A stretch of DNA of 64,000 bases from Methanobrevibacter wolinii SH. Lineage in GTDB: Archaea; Methanobacteriota; Methanobacteria; Methanobacteriales; Methanobacteriaceae. Every line of letters starts with the position of its first letter. The first letter of the stretch is position 1. Below, piece by piece: positions 56,867 through 64,000 of the stretch. Made by a program: the position numbers and the translations under genes. Below the pieces are notes generated by a model, which did not search any database, was not told the DNA's origin, and saw only the letters and a list, made by a program, of their open reading frames with translations. The DNA lies in contig NZ_KK211378.1 of assembly GCF_000621965.1 (NCBI RefSeq), forward strand, positions 62,001-126,000, written 5' to 3'.

Positions 56867-57766
56867 ATGACAAATTTATTAGTTTTAGGTCCAATTACAA
56901 TAGATAAAAACATATACAATAAAATAGAACAAACATCAATTGGTGGAGCAGTATATTATCAATCATTTGTCTTTGAAAATTTAGGAATTAATTACACTAT
57001 ATTAACTACATTATCTTATGAAGATAAAGATTTACTTAATGAATTTCCAGATAAATCTAAAGTTATACCAATATATAAGAATCAAACATTATACTTTGAA
57101 AATGAATATATAAGTGATGAAAACAGAGTTCAAAAATCTAATTTTATTGATAATACAATTACTATTAATGATTTAAAAGATAATAATATTGATTTAGATG
57201 ATTTTGATGGTGTTTTAATAAATCCTCTTATTTATAATGATGTTGATATTAAGTTATTAGAATATTTCAATAAAAATAATATCACAGTCTTCTTATCAAT
57301 TCAAGGATTATTAAGAAAAGAAGATGTAAATGGATATGTTGAATTTAATCTTCCATCTAATTTAAGTGAATTTTTAAAATATGCAAACCTATTATTTTTA
57401 GATGAATTTGAAGCGAAGTTTATATATCCTAATTTAAATTTATTTAAAAAAATTAAAAAAATCACTAAACTTGGTCCAAATGAAATTATTATTACAGAAA
57501 ATAATAAAGGATCTTTAATATATAGTAGTTTTGAGAAAAAATTTCAAGATATTGATGCATTTAAACCTAAAGAAATGGTTTCACCAACAGGTGCTGGTGA
57601 TACTTATATGGCAGCATATATTGCTAAAAGATTAAATAAAGGAAGTATATATGAAAGTGCTGAGTTTGCTACTATTTTAACTACTATTAAACTTGAAAAT
57701 GAAGGTCCATTTAATAAATCTATAACTTATGTATTTAGTAGATTACTTGATTTCTGTGGATTTTAA
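56867..57766 (+). CDS. PfkB-family carbohydrate/nucleoside kinase
   Basis: 299 residues. Seen: LVLGPITIDKNIYN at the start, the substrate loop TSIGGAVYYQS, and the C-terminal signature SPTGAGDTYMAAYIA, with Ser in place of the usual leading Asp but the catalytic GAGD intact. It is more divergent than the PfkB protein of the eha region and lacks the usual second signature in clear form. SD GGAGGTGAC precedes the ATG. The last six codons belong to a 59-bp tandem repeat. Substrate unknown. Confidence 0.87.
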   Translation: MTNLLVLGPITIDKNIYNKIEQTSIGGAVYYQSFVFENLGINYTILTTLSYEDKDLLNEFPDKSKVIPIYKNQTLYFENEYISDENRVQKSNFIDNTITINDLKDNNIDLDDFDGVLINPLIYNDVDIKLLEYFNKNNITVFLSIQGLLRKEDVNGYVEFNLPSNLSEFLKYANLLFLDEFEAKFIYPNLNLFKKIKKITKLGPNEIIITENNKGSLIYSSFEKKFQDIDAFKPKEMVSPTGAGDTYMAAYIAKRLNKGSIYESAEFATILTTIKLENEGPFNKSITYVFSRLLDFCGF

Positions 57767-57988
57767 ACTTTGAATTTATTCATTTTACTTTTTTTTATAA
57801 TTAACTTTTAATCTGTGGATTTTAAACTTTGAATTTATTCATTTTACTTTTTTTTATAATTAACTTTTAATCTGTGGATTTTAAACTTTGAATTTATTCA
57901 TTTTACTTCTTTTTATAATTAACTTTTAATCTGTGGATTTTAAACTTTGAATTTATTCATTTTACTTCTTTTTATAATTAACTTTTAA
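57753..57988. repeat. Four tandem 59-bp repeats starting inside the kinase gene end
   Basis: Units begin with TCTGTGGATTTTAAACTTTG at 57753, 57812, 57871 and 57930 (exact period 59). The first contains the last codons and stop of the kinase gene (Phe-Cys-Gly-Phe-stop); the others are copies in the gap. Units 1-2 have ACTTTTTTTTATAA and units 3-4 ACTTCTTTTTATAA, otherwise nearly identical. The homogeneity points to recent expansion. The T-run in each could act as a terminator. Confidence 0.92.
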
Positions 57989-58121
57989 TTTTCTAATATA
58001 AATTAAATTTAATTATTTTTATCTAAATTAATCTTCTTTATTTAAAAATAAATGATTTTTTATTTGTCTATATATTCATATGTCTCTTTATTCAATTGTA
58101 TTATTAAAAATAAGTTTTAAA

Positions 58122-58175
58122 TATGTACATACGTTCATAAAAAGTATTTTATATATAATTTACTAATACAATAAT
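58122..58175 (+). promoter_or_regulatory. Promoter and operator candidate of the CDF gene
   Basis: TATGTAC (58122-58128) and GTTCATA (58133-58139) form an inverted repeat (6 of 7) just upstream of the TATA box TTTATATATAA (58148-58158). The TATA centre is about 23 bp before the ATG and there is no SD, so the message is probably leaderless. The operator resembles ArsR/SmtB-type sites (ATGAAC..GTTCAT), fitting metal control (inference). Confidence 0.5.
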
Positions 58176-59045
58176 ATGGAACATCAATGTACTACTGAAA
58201 AATCAAAAGAATATCATACTGAAGCAAAAACACATATTCTAATTACTTTCTTTTTAAGTTTGATTTTTAATATAATTGTTATATTTGGTGGAATTTACAC
58301 TAATAGTGTAGCAATTGTTTCTGATGCTATACATGATTTAAGTGATACCTTTTGTCTTTTAGTATCTTGGATTCTTGAAAAATATTCTCTTAAAAAGAAA
58401 AATAATAAATATACTTATGGATATCAAAGATTATCTGTACTTGGTGCAATAATAACTTCATGTGCTGTAATTTTTGCATCTATACTCGTTGTTTATGGAT
58501 CAATAACACGTTTATTTAGTGTAGTTACACCTGATGCAAAAGGAATGTTTGTATTTGCTATTTTTGGAATTGCATTTAAAGGATACTCTGTATATCAAGT
58601 GTATAAAGGACAAACATATAATGAAAAAGCAATTAGTTATCATATGTTCGGTGATGTTTTAAGATGGGTAGCTATTTTAATATTAAGTATTCTTTTAATG
58701 TTTTGGGATGTAGCTATTTTAGATCCTATAATCTCACTTCTTATTGCTATATGGCTAATTTATGCATTAGGTAAAACCTTAGCAGATAGTTTTAGAGTTT
58801 TACTTCAAAAAGTTCCAAGTAAATATGATTTTGATGATTTAAAAGAGGAAATATCTTCAATTGATAATGTTGAAGAAGTTGTTGATTTACATCTTTGGAG
58901 TTTAGATGGAATAGATCAAATTATTACTGCTAAAATTAAGGTAAATACTAAAAATTGTAATGAATTAGCAGATATTCGTCATAAAATTAATCATATTGCA
59001 GAAAAAGTAAATGCTTCTGAGAGTACTGTAGAATTTATATTTTAA
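58176..59045 (+). CDS. Cation diffusion facilitator (CzcD-like metal exporter)
   Basis: 289 residues. Six membrane helices are followed by a cytoplasmic C-terminal domain from about residue 215. Seen: a Cys/His-bearing N-terminus (MEHQCTTEKSKEYHTEA), the metal site in helix 2 (VSDAIHDLSDT), the second site HMFGDVLRW in helix 5 (H-x3-D), and the C-terminal VEEVVDLHLWSLDGI. Exports Zn(II), Cd(II) or similar ions in exchange for protons. His/Asp in the first site fits Zn/Cd transporters. A single gene with a probable metal-responsive operator. Confidence 0.95.
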   Translation: MEHQCTTEKSKEYHTEAKTHILITFFLSLIFNIIVIFGGIYTNSVAIVSDAIHDLSDTFCLLVSWILEKYSLKKKNNKYTYGYQRLSVLGAIITSCAVIFASILVVYGSITRLFSVVTPDAKGMFVFAIFGIAFKGYSVYQVYKGQTYNEKAISYHMFGDVLRWVAILILSILLMFWDVAILDPIISLLIAIWLIYALGKTLADSFRVLLQKVPSKYDFDDLKEEISSIDNVEEVVDLHLWSLDGIDQIITAKIKVNTKNCNELADIRHKINHIAEKVNASESTVEFIF

Positions 59046-59252
59046 ATATTTCTGGAGTACTATAAAATTCATATTTTAAATATTTATGATAAATTACTTT
59101 AAAATTTATAATTTATTAATTTTTTAAATTTAATCTTATATTTATGAGGAATATTGTAAAATTTATATTTTATTGATTTTTTTAAATTTTATTTATAAAT
59201 TAAGATAATATTTATCTTAATTTAAGAAATCTTTTTTTTTTTAATAGTATGT

Positions 59253-59362
59253 TTAAAACTATTTTTTATAATATTATAGTTAATATTTATATTGAAAATT
59301 AATTCTAAGAATTTTTTTTTAAAAAAAATTAGGAAAATTTCAATAAAGTCATTTATTATTTA
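59253..59362. repeat. Dispersed element, copy 2
   Basis: Aligns with 54001-54110: AAAACTATTTTTTA, GTTAATATTTATATT, AATTCTAAGAATTTTT, AAAAATTAGGAAAATTTC and AATAAAGTC in the same order. A shorter related piece (AAAAATTAAAAGGTTTTCAA) is at 59496-59515. Rest of the gap 59046-59545: A/T-rich, no gene. Confidence 0.5.
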
Positions 59363-59545
59363 ACAGAATCATGATTTTTTAAAATATTTTATAATTTTTT
59401 CAGTTAGATATATAATATAATGTTTATATAATAATAGTATAAATTTAATTTTTATTTTTTAATAAAAAATTTTAAGTCTTTTAATATATTTCTTTAAAAA
59501 TTAAAAGGTTTTCAACAATATCTTTTTAAAACTCGTGGTGTAAAT

Positions 59546-59911
59546 ATGAATAGAATTCATGCAAATATTTTAGTATTAGTTATAATTGCATTAATTGCTT
59601 TTGGAGTAGCAGGTATCTGTGCTTCTTTTACAGGTTCATATGTTAATCCTTATTTACCAAAGATGGAACATAAACAAGATAAACTAAACGTTATATCTGA
59701 TGGTAATTTTACACCAGAACCAATAAAAACAGTTAAAGAAGTTAAAGACACTCCTAAAACTGAAGTAAATAATACTGTAAATAATAAAACTGATGTTAAA
59801 AACGATTCAACAAATAAAAATAATTCTGCAGATAATAATCATAATAATAATCATAATAACAACAATACTCATAGTGCGGCAGGTAGTCCTCATTCAGATG
59901 ATGGCTATTGA
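59546..59911 (+). CDS. Membrane-anchored low-complexity protein
   Basis: 121 residues. An N-terminal signal anchor (ILVLVIIALIAFGVAGICAS, about 8-28) is followed by an outside-facing hydrophilic part that becomes a pure Asn/Lys/Thr/His run (NNHNNNHNNNNTHSAAGSPH). No domain is recognisable. SD GTGGTGTAAAT precedes the ATG. The His/Asn tail could bind metal ions; the metal exporter is the upstream neighbour (weak inference). Confidence 0.75.
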   Translation: MNRIHANILVLVIIALIAFGVAGICASFTGSYVNPYLPKMEHKQDKLNVISDGNFTPEPIKTVKEVKDTPKTEVNNTVNNKTDVKNDSTNKNNSADNNHNNNHNNNNTHSAAGSPHSDDGY

Positions 59912-59967
59912 TTATTTTAATTTTTATTAGTTTTATTTATTTTCTTATAAAATTTTATGTGATATTT

Positions 59968-60387
59968 ATGTTTAAAATTATGATAACACCTTTATTTGGA
60001 GATACTGATGCATTAGGACATATTAATAATAATGTTCTTGGAAGATGGTTTGAATTAGCACGTAATGATATTTTTAAATTGTTTGTTCCAGATCTTAGTA
60101 CTAGTTATGATGATTGGAATCTTATTATGCTTAAAACAGAATATGAATTTTTATCTCAAATATTTTATGGTCATGATGTTGAAATAAGAACTTATGTTTC
60201 AAGAATTGGTCATAGTTCCTTTACAACCTATCATGAAGCATGGCAAAATGGAATATTATGTGCTAAAGGTAAAGCTACTATGGTTCATTTTGATTTTAAT
60301 GCCCAAAAATCAGTTAATATTCCTGATGATATAAGGAAAAAATTAGAAGAACATTTCTATAATGAAGAAGAAAAAGAAAGTAATTAA
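59968..60387 (+). CDS. Hotdog-fold acyl-CoA thioesterase
   Basis: 139 residues, 4-hydroxybenzoyl-CoA thioesterase/YbgC-like. Seen: the family mark FGDTDALGHINNNVLGRWFE with the catalytic Asp, a central helix, YGHDVEIRTYVSRIGHSSFT, and the end CAKGKATMVHFD. The ATG at 59968 follows TGTGATATTT; the frame is open back to 59908 but those codons are not conserved-looking. It hydrolyses an acyl-CoA of unknown identity in the cytosol. Confidence 0.9.
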   Translation: MFKIMITPLFGDTDALGHINNNVLGRWFELARNDIFKLFVPDLSTSYDDWNLIMLKTEYEFLSQIFYGHDVEIRTYVSRIGHSSFTTYHEAWQNGILCAKGKATMVHFDFNAQKSVNIPDDIRKKLEEHFYNEEEKESN

Positions 60388-60470
60388 TTTTCTATTTTTA
60401 ATTTTTTTATTATTATATTAGCGTCTTAATAGTTTCTCTTATTTTAGAATTCTAGTTTTTTATTTTATTT

Positions 60471-60535
60471 GAGTTTTCAATAAACTCTTAATATTAATCA
60501 ATTTTAAAAGATTCTATTTTTTATTATTAAAAATT
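60471..60535. repeat. Possible degenerate relative of the dispersed element
   Basis: GAGTTTTCAATAAACTC (hairpin GAGTTT/AAACTC) followed by ATCAATTTTAAAAGATTC and TATTTTTTATTATTAA recalls parts of the element at 54001. The match is partial. Confidence 0.3.
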
Positions 60536-60564
60536 TTTTATATATTTAATGTTTTTTCGAAATA

Positions 60565-60920
60565 TTTATATACTTTGTTTTAACAATTGTAATATATCGG
60601 AATATGGGTTCCGTTTTCCGATGAAAATTTTTTGCTCAAAAATTTTTTATAGAATATTAAGAGTTTAGGCTCTATATTTAAATTTTGTTTAAAAAAAGTT
60701 TTTTTCGTTTTTAAAACATTTTTTAAATTCCCTTTGTTTCTAATTTATTTATAGGGCCTAAACTCTTCATTTTAATAATAAATTATTAAGGTTTAAATTG
60801 GATATAAAAGTTTTTCTTAAAAAGTTTTATATATTTCTAAATTCCCTTTGTTTTTTATTTATATTCAAATTTAAATCTTAATAATGAATATTTTTATTTA
60901 TAAAATAATTTTTTTTATTT
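60565..60920 (+). ncRNA. Candidate structured RNA with two paralogous stem-loop modules
   Basis: TATA box TTTATATA (60565-60572) predicts a start near 60595, where a 7-bp hairpin ATCGGAA/TTCCGAT (60596-60602, 60616-60622) begins; CGGAA can alternatively pair with TTCCG at 60609-60613. Module 1: AAGAGTTTAGGCTCTATA (60659-60676) pairs with TATAGGGCCTAAACTCTT (60750-60767), 17 of 18. Module 2: an arm of about 27 nt from 60782 pairs with 60858-60885. Both loops contain TAAATTCCCTTTGTTT (60724-60739 and 60838-60853). A T-run follows at 60909-60916. There is no ORF, and the region lies between convergent genes, so no coding gene needs this promoter. Confidence 0.6.
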
Positions 60921-61013
60921 TTTTATTTAAATTAATATTCTGTTTTTATTTAAAATAAGTGTATTTTTTTATTATTGTTGAAGTTTAATATTTTAATTAG
61001 ATATATAATTTTT

Positions 61014-61131
61014 AATTCTTAAAATTTGTTTTTATATTATTATTTTTAAGATAAAACAATTAAAATTTAAATAATTCTTAAAATTTGTTTTTATATTATT
61101 ATTTTTAAGATAAAATAATTAAAATTTAAAA
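61014..61131. repeat. Two tandem copies of a 59-bp unit
   Basis: AATTCTTAAAATTTGTTTTT starts copies at 61014 and 61073 (period 59); the copies are nearly identical. It lies downstream of the minus-strand peptidase-like gene. Confidence 0.85.
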
Positions 61132-61185
61132 TATAGTCCTATAAAAATTTAAAGTATTTTAATAATTTAAAATAAGAAAAAATAA

Positions 61186-61809
61186 TTAAGAATTAGTACT
61201 ATTTTTAGGATAAGCAATACCTATAATATTATTTATATCTGTCCAGGTTTTAATACCTTCAGTTTTATAAATTTCTCCATTAATATTTTCATAACTTATT
61301 TTTTTATTATCACTAGTTAAGTAAACTTCTTGTCCTTTAATATCACTAACTCTTTTAATAATAGTTCCATATTCTGGAGTATCTGCAATTACACAATCTC
61401 CTTTGTGAATATTTTTTGTTTTATTTACTATAACATATTCTCCATTATGAAAAGTTGGTTCCATTGATGTTCCAGAAACTTTACAAAGTATTGATAATGT
61501 ATTATCTCCAAATACTGAATGAAAATTTACTTTGACATTTTTATATCCATATCTTTTAGCAATATTTGTTATATTATTTTTAATAGTGCTTTTAGTACTA
61601 TTCTCATTTATTAATTCTTTTTTACAATAACTATTTATTTCATTAGTCATTTCATTGTTATTGTGGATTATAGGAAGTCCTAATATTTCTATACTTCCAC
61701 CATCATCATGTGAATCTATATTAATTTGACATGTGTTAGCTATACTAATTAATCCAATTATTATTAAAAGAATTATAATTGTGCTAAAAAGAATATTTTT
61801 TTTATTCAT
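61186..61809 (-). CDS. Membrane-anchored S24/S26 signal-peptidase-like protein
   Basis: 207 residues. An N-terminal membrane helix (about 5-24, ILFSTIIILLIIIGLISIA) is followed by a spacer domain of about 90 residues and then a peptidase core. SGTSMEPTFHNGEYVIV holds the catalytic Ser, and GTIIKRVSDIKGQEVYLTSD carries a Lys-Arg as in Ser/Lys signal peptidases; many archaeal SPases have His there. The missing C-terminal helix and the spacer set it apart from standard SPase I. SD AGTGATAAA. It follows aroD by 21 bp on the same strand. It could cleave signal peptides of special substrates (inference). Confidence 0.8.
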   Translation of the reverse strand: MNKKNILFSTIIILLIIIGLISIANTCQINIDSHDDGGSIEILGLPIIHNNNEMTNEINSYCKKELINENSTKSTIKNNITNIAKRYGYKNVKVNFHSVFGDNTLSILCKVSGTSMEPTFHNGEYVIVNKTKNIHKGDCVIADTPEYGTIIKRVSDIKGQEVYLTSDNKKISYENINGEIYKTEGIKTWTDINNIIGIAYPKNSTNS

Positions 61810-61830
61810 TTTATCACTAAAATATTATTT

Positions 61831-62529
61831 TTAATCAGTATTAGGATCTGGTAAATCCTCATCATTAATTATATTTGTGTTTAATAACATTTTCATAGTT
61901 TCAATATCTAATTGTCCTGGAGCAGTAACATCACTTCCTACTGCAAATGTTATTGGTGAATTAAATTTAGATGCCATAACTCTTGTATATGATCCAAGTT
62001 CACCCATAGATATAGCAATTGTATTATCACAACTTGATAATATTGCAAGAATTACTAAGGTATCCTCTAAATCTTGTGGCATAACTGCAACTTTTGCAAT
62101 ATCTCCAACTTGTTTTTCTTTTTTAACTATGTACATTAAGTCACTTAATTCAGGTGTTTTTTCAAAGTCATGATAGGAAATTATAGTTTTAACTCCAGTA
62201 TCTTTAATCTTTTCAATGTATTCATCATTTGTTTGAAGTTCAATGTCAATATATTCAACATAAGGAGCAACTGCTAAAAGTAAATTTACTCTTTCTTCCT
62301 CACTACCTTTAAAATCTCCACCTTCAGAATCAATTCTATTAGTTGCAATTGTTGGAAAATCAATAGTTTTTATAATATCTATAAGAGTTTCAGAATCAGG
62401 ATTATCCATTGCATCAATTCTAAATTCTAAAATATCTGCTCCTTTTTTAATACAATCTTTTGCCACTTCTATTACACTATCTTTATCTTTTTGAGCAATT
62501 GGGATTGCTATTTTTGTTTGTGAATACAT
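61831..62529 (-). CDS. aroD: 3-dehydroquinate dehydratase, type I
   Basis: Third step of the shikimate pathway. 232 residues, (beta/alpha)8 barrel. Seen: ADILEFRIDAMDNPD, the catalytic His in TIISYHDFEKTP, the Schiff-base Lys in DIAKVAVMPQ, and the end FAVGSDVTAPGQLDIE. SD-like GATGATTCA precedes the ATG. First gene of a probable two-gene unit with the peptidase-like protein; no other shikimate genes are near. Confidence 0.96.
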   Translation of the reverse strand: MYSQTKIAIPIAQKDKDSVIEVAKDCIKKGADILEFRIDAMDNPDSETLIDIIKTIDFPTIATNRIDSEGGDFKGSEEERVNLLLAVAPYVEYIDIELQTNDEYIEKIKDTGVKTIISYHDFEKTPELSDLMYIVKKEKQVGDIAKVAVMPQDLEDTLVILAILSSCDNTIAISMGELGSYTRVMASKFNSPITFAVGSDVTAPGQLDIETMKMLLNTNIINDEDLPDPNTD

Positions 62530-63231
62530 TGAATCATCTTAAAATTTTATTAGATTTAAAATTATATTTTGACCTTTTTAAAATAAGAATTTATTTTAAA
62601 ATTTAATTTTATAGCTATTTATTAATTTAAAAATAAAATATATCTTGAATTTAAGTATTTTAATAAAATTTATTTTAAATATTCATTAATTTAAATTTTT
62701 TTTAATATTTTTAATTATCTCTATTTTAAAATCATTTAAATTAAAATAAATTCTTTATATTATTTTAAATCATTTAATTAATAATATATTGATTTTATCT
62801 AATTATAAATTTTCTTATATAAAATATAATCTTTAATTCCTTAGTTTTCTAGTTTTCAGTATTTTTTCTTATGAAAGTTTTTTTATTTTTTTAGTTGGGT
62901 TTTTTTAGGTTTTTTACTTTTTATTTAGGTTTTATTAGGTTTTGTTTTTTTAGTTGGATTTTTTTAGGTTTTGTTTTTGTATTTTTTTACTTAAGTTTTA
63001 TTTTTTTTAGTAAATTTAGCTTATTATTTGCTTTTTCTATAGTTTTATTATATATTTTAATTTTAAAATCTTTTATAAAATAATAAATATTATAAATTTT
63101 AGAAATATAATTTAATTATTATATTAAATTTATTTAAATACTTATAAATTATTTTTTTATTTAAATAATTTTAATTTTAAATAAAGGTTTTTCTATTTAA
63201 ATATGTTATTATAAAATTTGTGGGGCGTAAA
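62530..63231. other. Long divergent intergenic region with a T/G tract
   Basis: 702 bp without a gene. 62881-63010 is a plus-strand T/G tract with repeated TTTTTAGG-like words and six GG or GGG groups (62897, 62908, 62928, 62938, 62956, 62967). The open frame inside reads Phe/Leu only and is rejected. The remaining DNA is A/T-rich and must hold both divergent promoters. Confidence 0.55.
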
Positions 63232-63957
63232 ATGAAACTTACAGCTATTGGTGCAGATATATCTTCTAATGATATTTCTTGTAGTCAATCTTTAGTAAAT
63301 AATATTGAAAAAGATATTCATAAACTTGTAGATTTAGGTGCATATAAGGCAGCACTTACTAATGTTACAGGTGATGATATAGTAATCGCAGCATATGTTG
63401 AGGATGATTTACTTGAAAAGATTAATCAAGGAATTATTAATATTATGAGAGATAATGCTGAAAATCCTGGTGATTTAGATGGTATATCTAAGGATAAAAA
63501 TCATGCTGGAGAAGGTGTTTCATATTCTCAAGTTGATATCCAAGATGATATCTATCCAGATAGTGTTATATTACACTTTGATACTTATGGTGGAGAAGAA
63601 TTTGTAGAAGATGTTGCTAATTCTGCAATTGATGCTGCTAGAGGTCTTAAGAATGTTAATGATGTATGTGATTATATTGGAGGAAAAGTACGTGAAATTC
63701 CTGGTGTAGGTTATGTTTCTAATGAAACTGATGATCCTGTAATCTGTGCATCTATTAATGGTATGGAATCAGTAGGTACTGTAGCATTTACAATGATTGG
63801 TGCAGCTTTAGGTTGTAAAAACACTTATCTTGTAAAAAAAGGTAGTTCATGTAATGTAATTCCTGGAAGTGTTCTTATTAGTGCTACTGCATTTATGAAT
63901 GGGAATGCTTTGGATTTAGCTGTACCTTTTGAAAATAAAACTAGAATTTTAAGATGA
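63232..63957 (+). CDS. Conserved-looking protein of unknown function
   Basis: 241 residues, soluble, acidic. I do not recognise the family. Seen: KLTAIGADISSNDISCSQSL at the start, a glycine-rich HFDTYGGEEFVEDVANSA, and a C-terminal half with several Gly/Ser turns and cysteines (ALGCKNTYLVKKGSSCNVIPG). The ATG at 63232 follows GGGGCGTAAA; the GTG at 63220 is part of that site. Codon use is like core genes, so it is likely a conserved methanogen protein rather than an acquisition. Confidence 0.82.
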   Translation: MKLTAIGADISSNDISCSQSLVNNIEKDIHKLVDLGAYKAALTNVTGDDIVIAAYVEDDLLEKINQGIINIMRDNAENPGDLDGISKDKNHAGEGVSYSQVDIQDDIYPDSVILHFDTYGGEEFVEDVANSAIDAARGLKNVNDVCDYIGGKVREIPGVGYVSNETDDPVICASINGMESVGTVAFTMIGAALGCKNTYLVKKGSSCNVIPGSVLISATAFMNGNALDLAVPFENKTRILR

Positions 63958-64000
63958 TTATTTTTTTAGAGTTTAAAAGTTTCTCTTTTAATTTAAATAA

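Noticed and set aside
57753-57988. CRISPR-like array
   Set aside because: Period is constant and the whole unit repeats; there are no unique spacers and no cas genes nearby.
60565-60920. RNase P RNA or SRP RNA
   Set aside because: Conserved core words of those RNAs are not visible and the composition is too A/U-rich; two repeat modules are not part of either.
62895-63083. Open frame of 62 residues
   Set aside because: T/G tract artefact; no ribosome binding site and low complexity.

Overview
The window is very AT-rich archaeal DNA from a methanogen of the family Methanobacteriaceae. The evidence is a complete energy-converting hydrogenase A (Eha) cluster followed by a formylmethanofuran:H4MPT formyltransferase gene, the archaeal exosome/RNase P/proteasome gene neighbourhood, GatDE, and a giant adhesin-like surface protein of the kind abundant in Methanobrevibacter and Methanosphaera. 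The base composition and TATA-box promoters (TTTATATA type) fit those genera; I lean to Methanobrevibacter or a close relative, without certainty. Ribosome binding sites are mostly GGTGAT or GAGG types complementary to the 16S tail. Two genes (ehaA and the cation diffusion facilitator) look leaderless.

Layout. 1-5716 (minus strand): gatE (cut by the window edge) and gatD, then an acyl-CoA synthetase and an XRE-cupin regulator with a palindromic operator between them. 6271-7946: an unknown protein and a sugar-nucleotide epimerase. 8507-24329: the Eha region, with ehaA-ehaQ in order, a HAD protein (EhaR-like), ftr, a PfkB kinase, a six-motif polyferredoxin and a CBS protein. Together they form a membrane hydrogenase that uses ion-motive force to reduce ferredoxin, next to the second enzyme of CO2 reduction. 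24735-36383: a YczE-like membrane protein, the 2655-residue adhesin-like protein, a second epimerase and a glycosyltransferase (cell surface). 36497-37422: a hypothetical gene and a cysteine-less carboxymuconolactone-decarboxylase-family gene.

37863-48285 is the archaeal RNA-processing and protein-turnover block: L15e, DUF54 RNA-binding protein, RNase P p30 and Pop5, proteasome alpha, SBDS, exosome Rrp4/Rrp41/Rrp42, L37Ae, RpoP, Brix, Pcc1, prefoldin beta and a DUF3194-like protein. 48590-49577 is a two-gene accessory cassette with a membrane protein, flanked by direct repeats and unlike its surroundings in codon use. 50147-53953 is an iron locus: a DGC-domain protein, feoB (apparently starting at AUU), a cysteine-rich small protein and a DtxR-FeoA fusion regulator, with a DtxR-type palindrome at the feoB promoter. 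54251-63957 holds a HisA-like protein, pdxS, a PfkB kinase, a CDF metal exporter, a thioesterase, a signal-peptidase-like protein with aroD (minus strand), and a conserved unknown.

The most interesting unexplained signals are in gaps. The first is a probable structured RNA of about 325 nt at 60595-60920, built from two paralogous stem-loop modules whose stems appear to co-vary while a loop motif is conserved. The second is a smaller two-hairpin RNA candidate at 49868-49952. The third is a switch-like leader before L15e. There are also many tandem duplications of about 50-60 bp at gene ends, a dispersed element of about 100 bp, and strand-asymmetric T/G tracts. No rRNA, tRNA, CRISPR array or insertion sequence was recognised.
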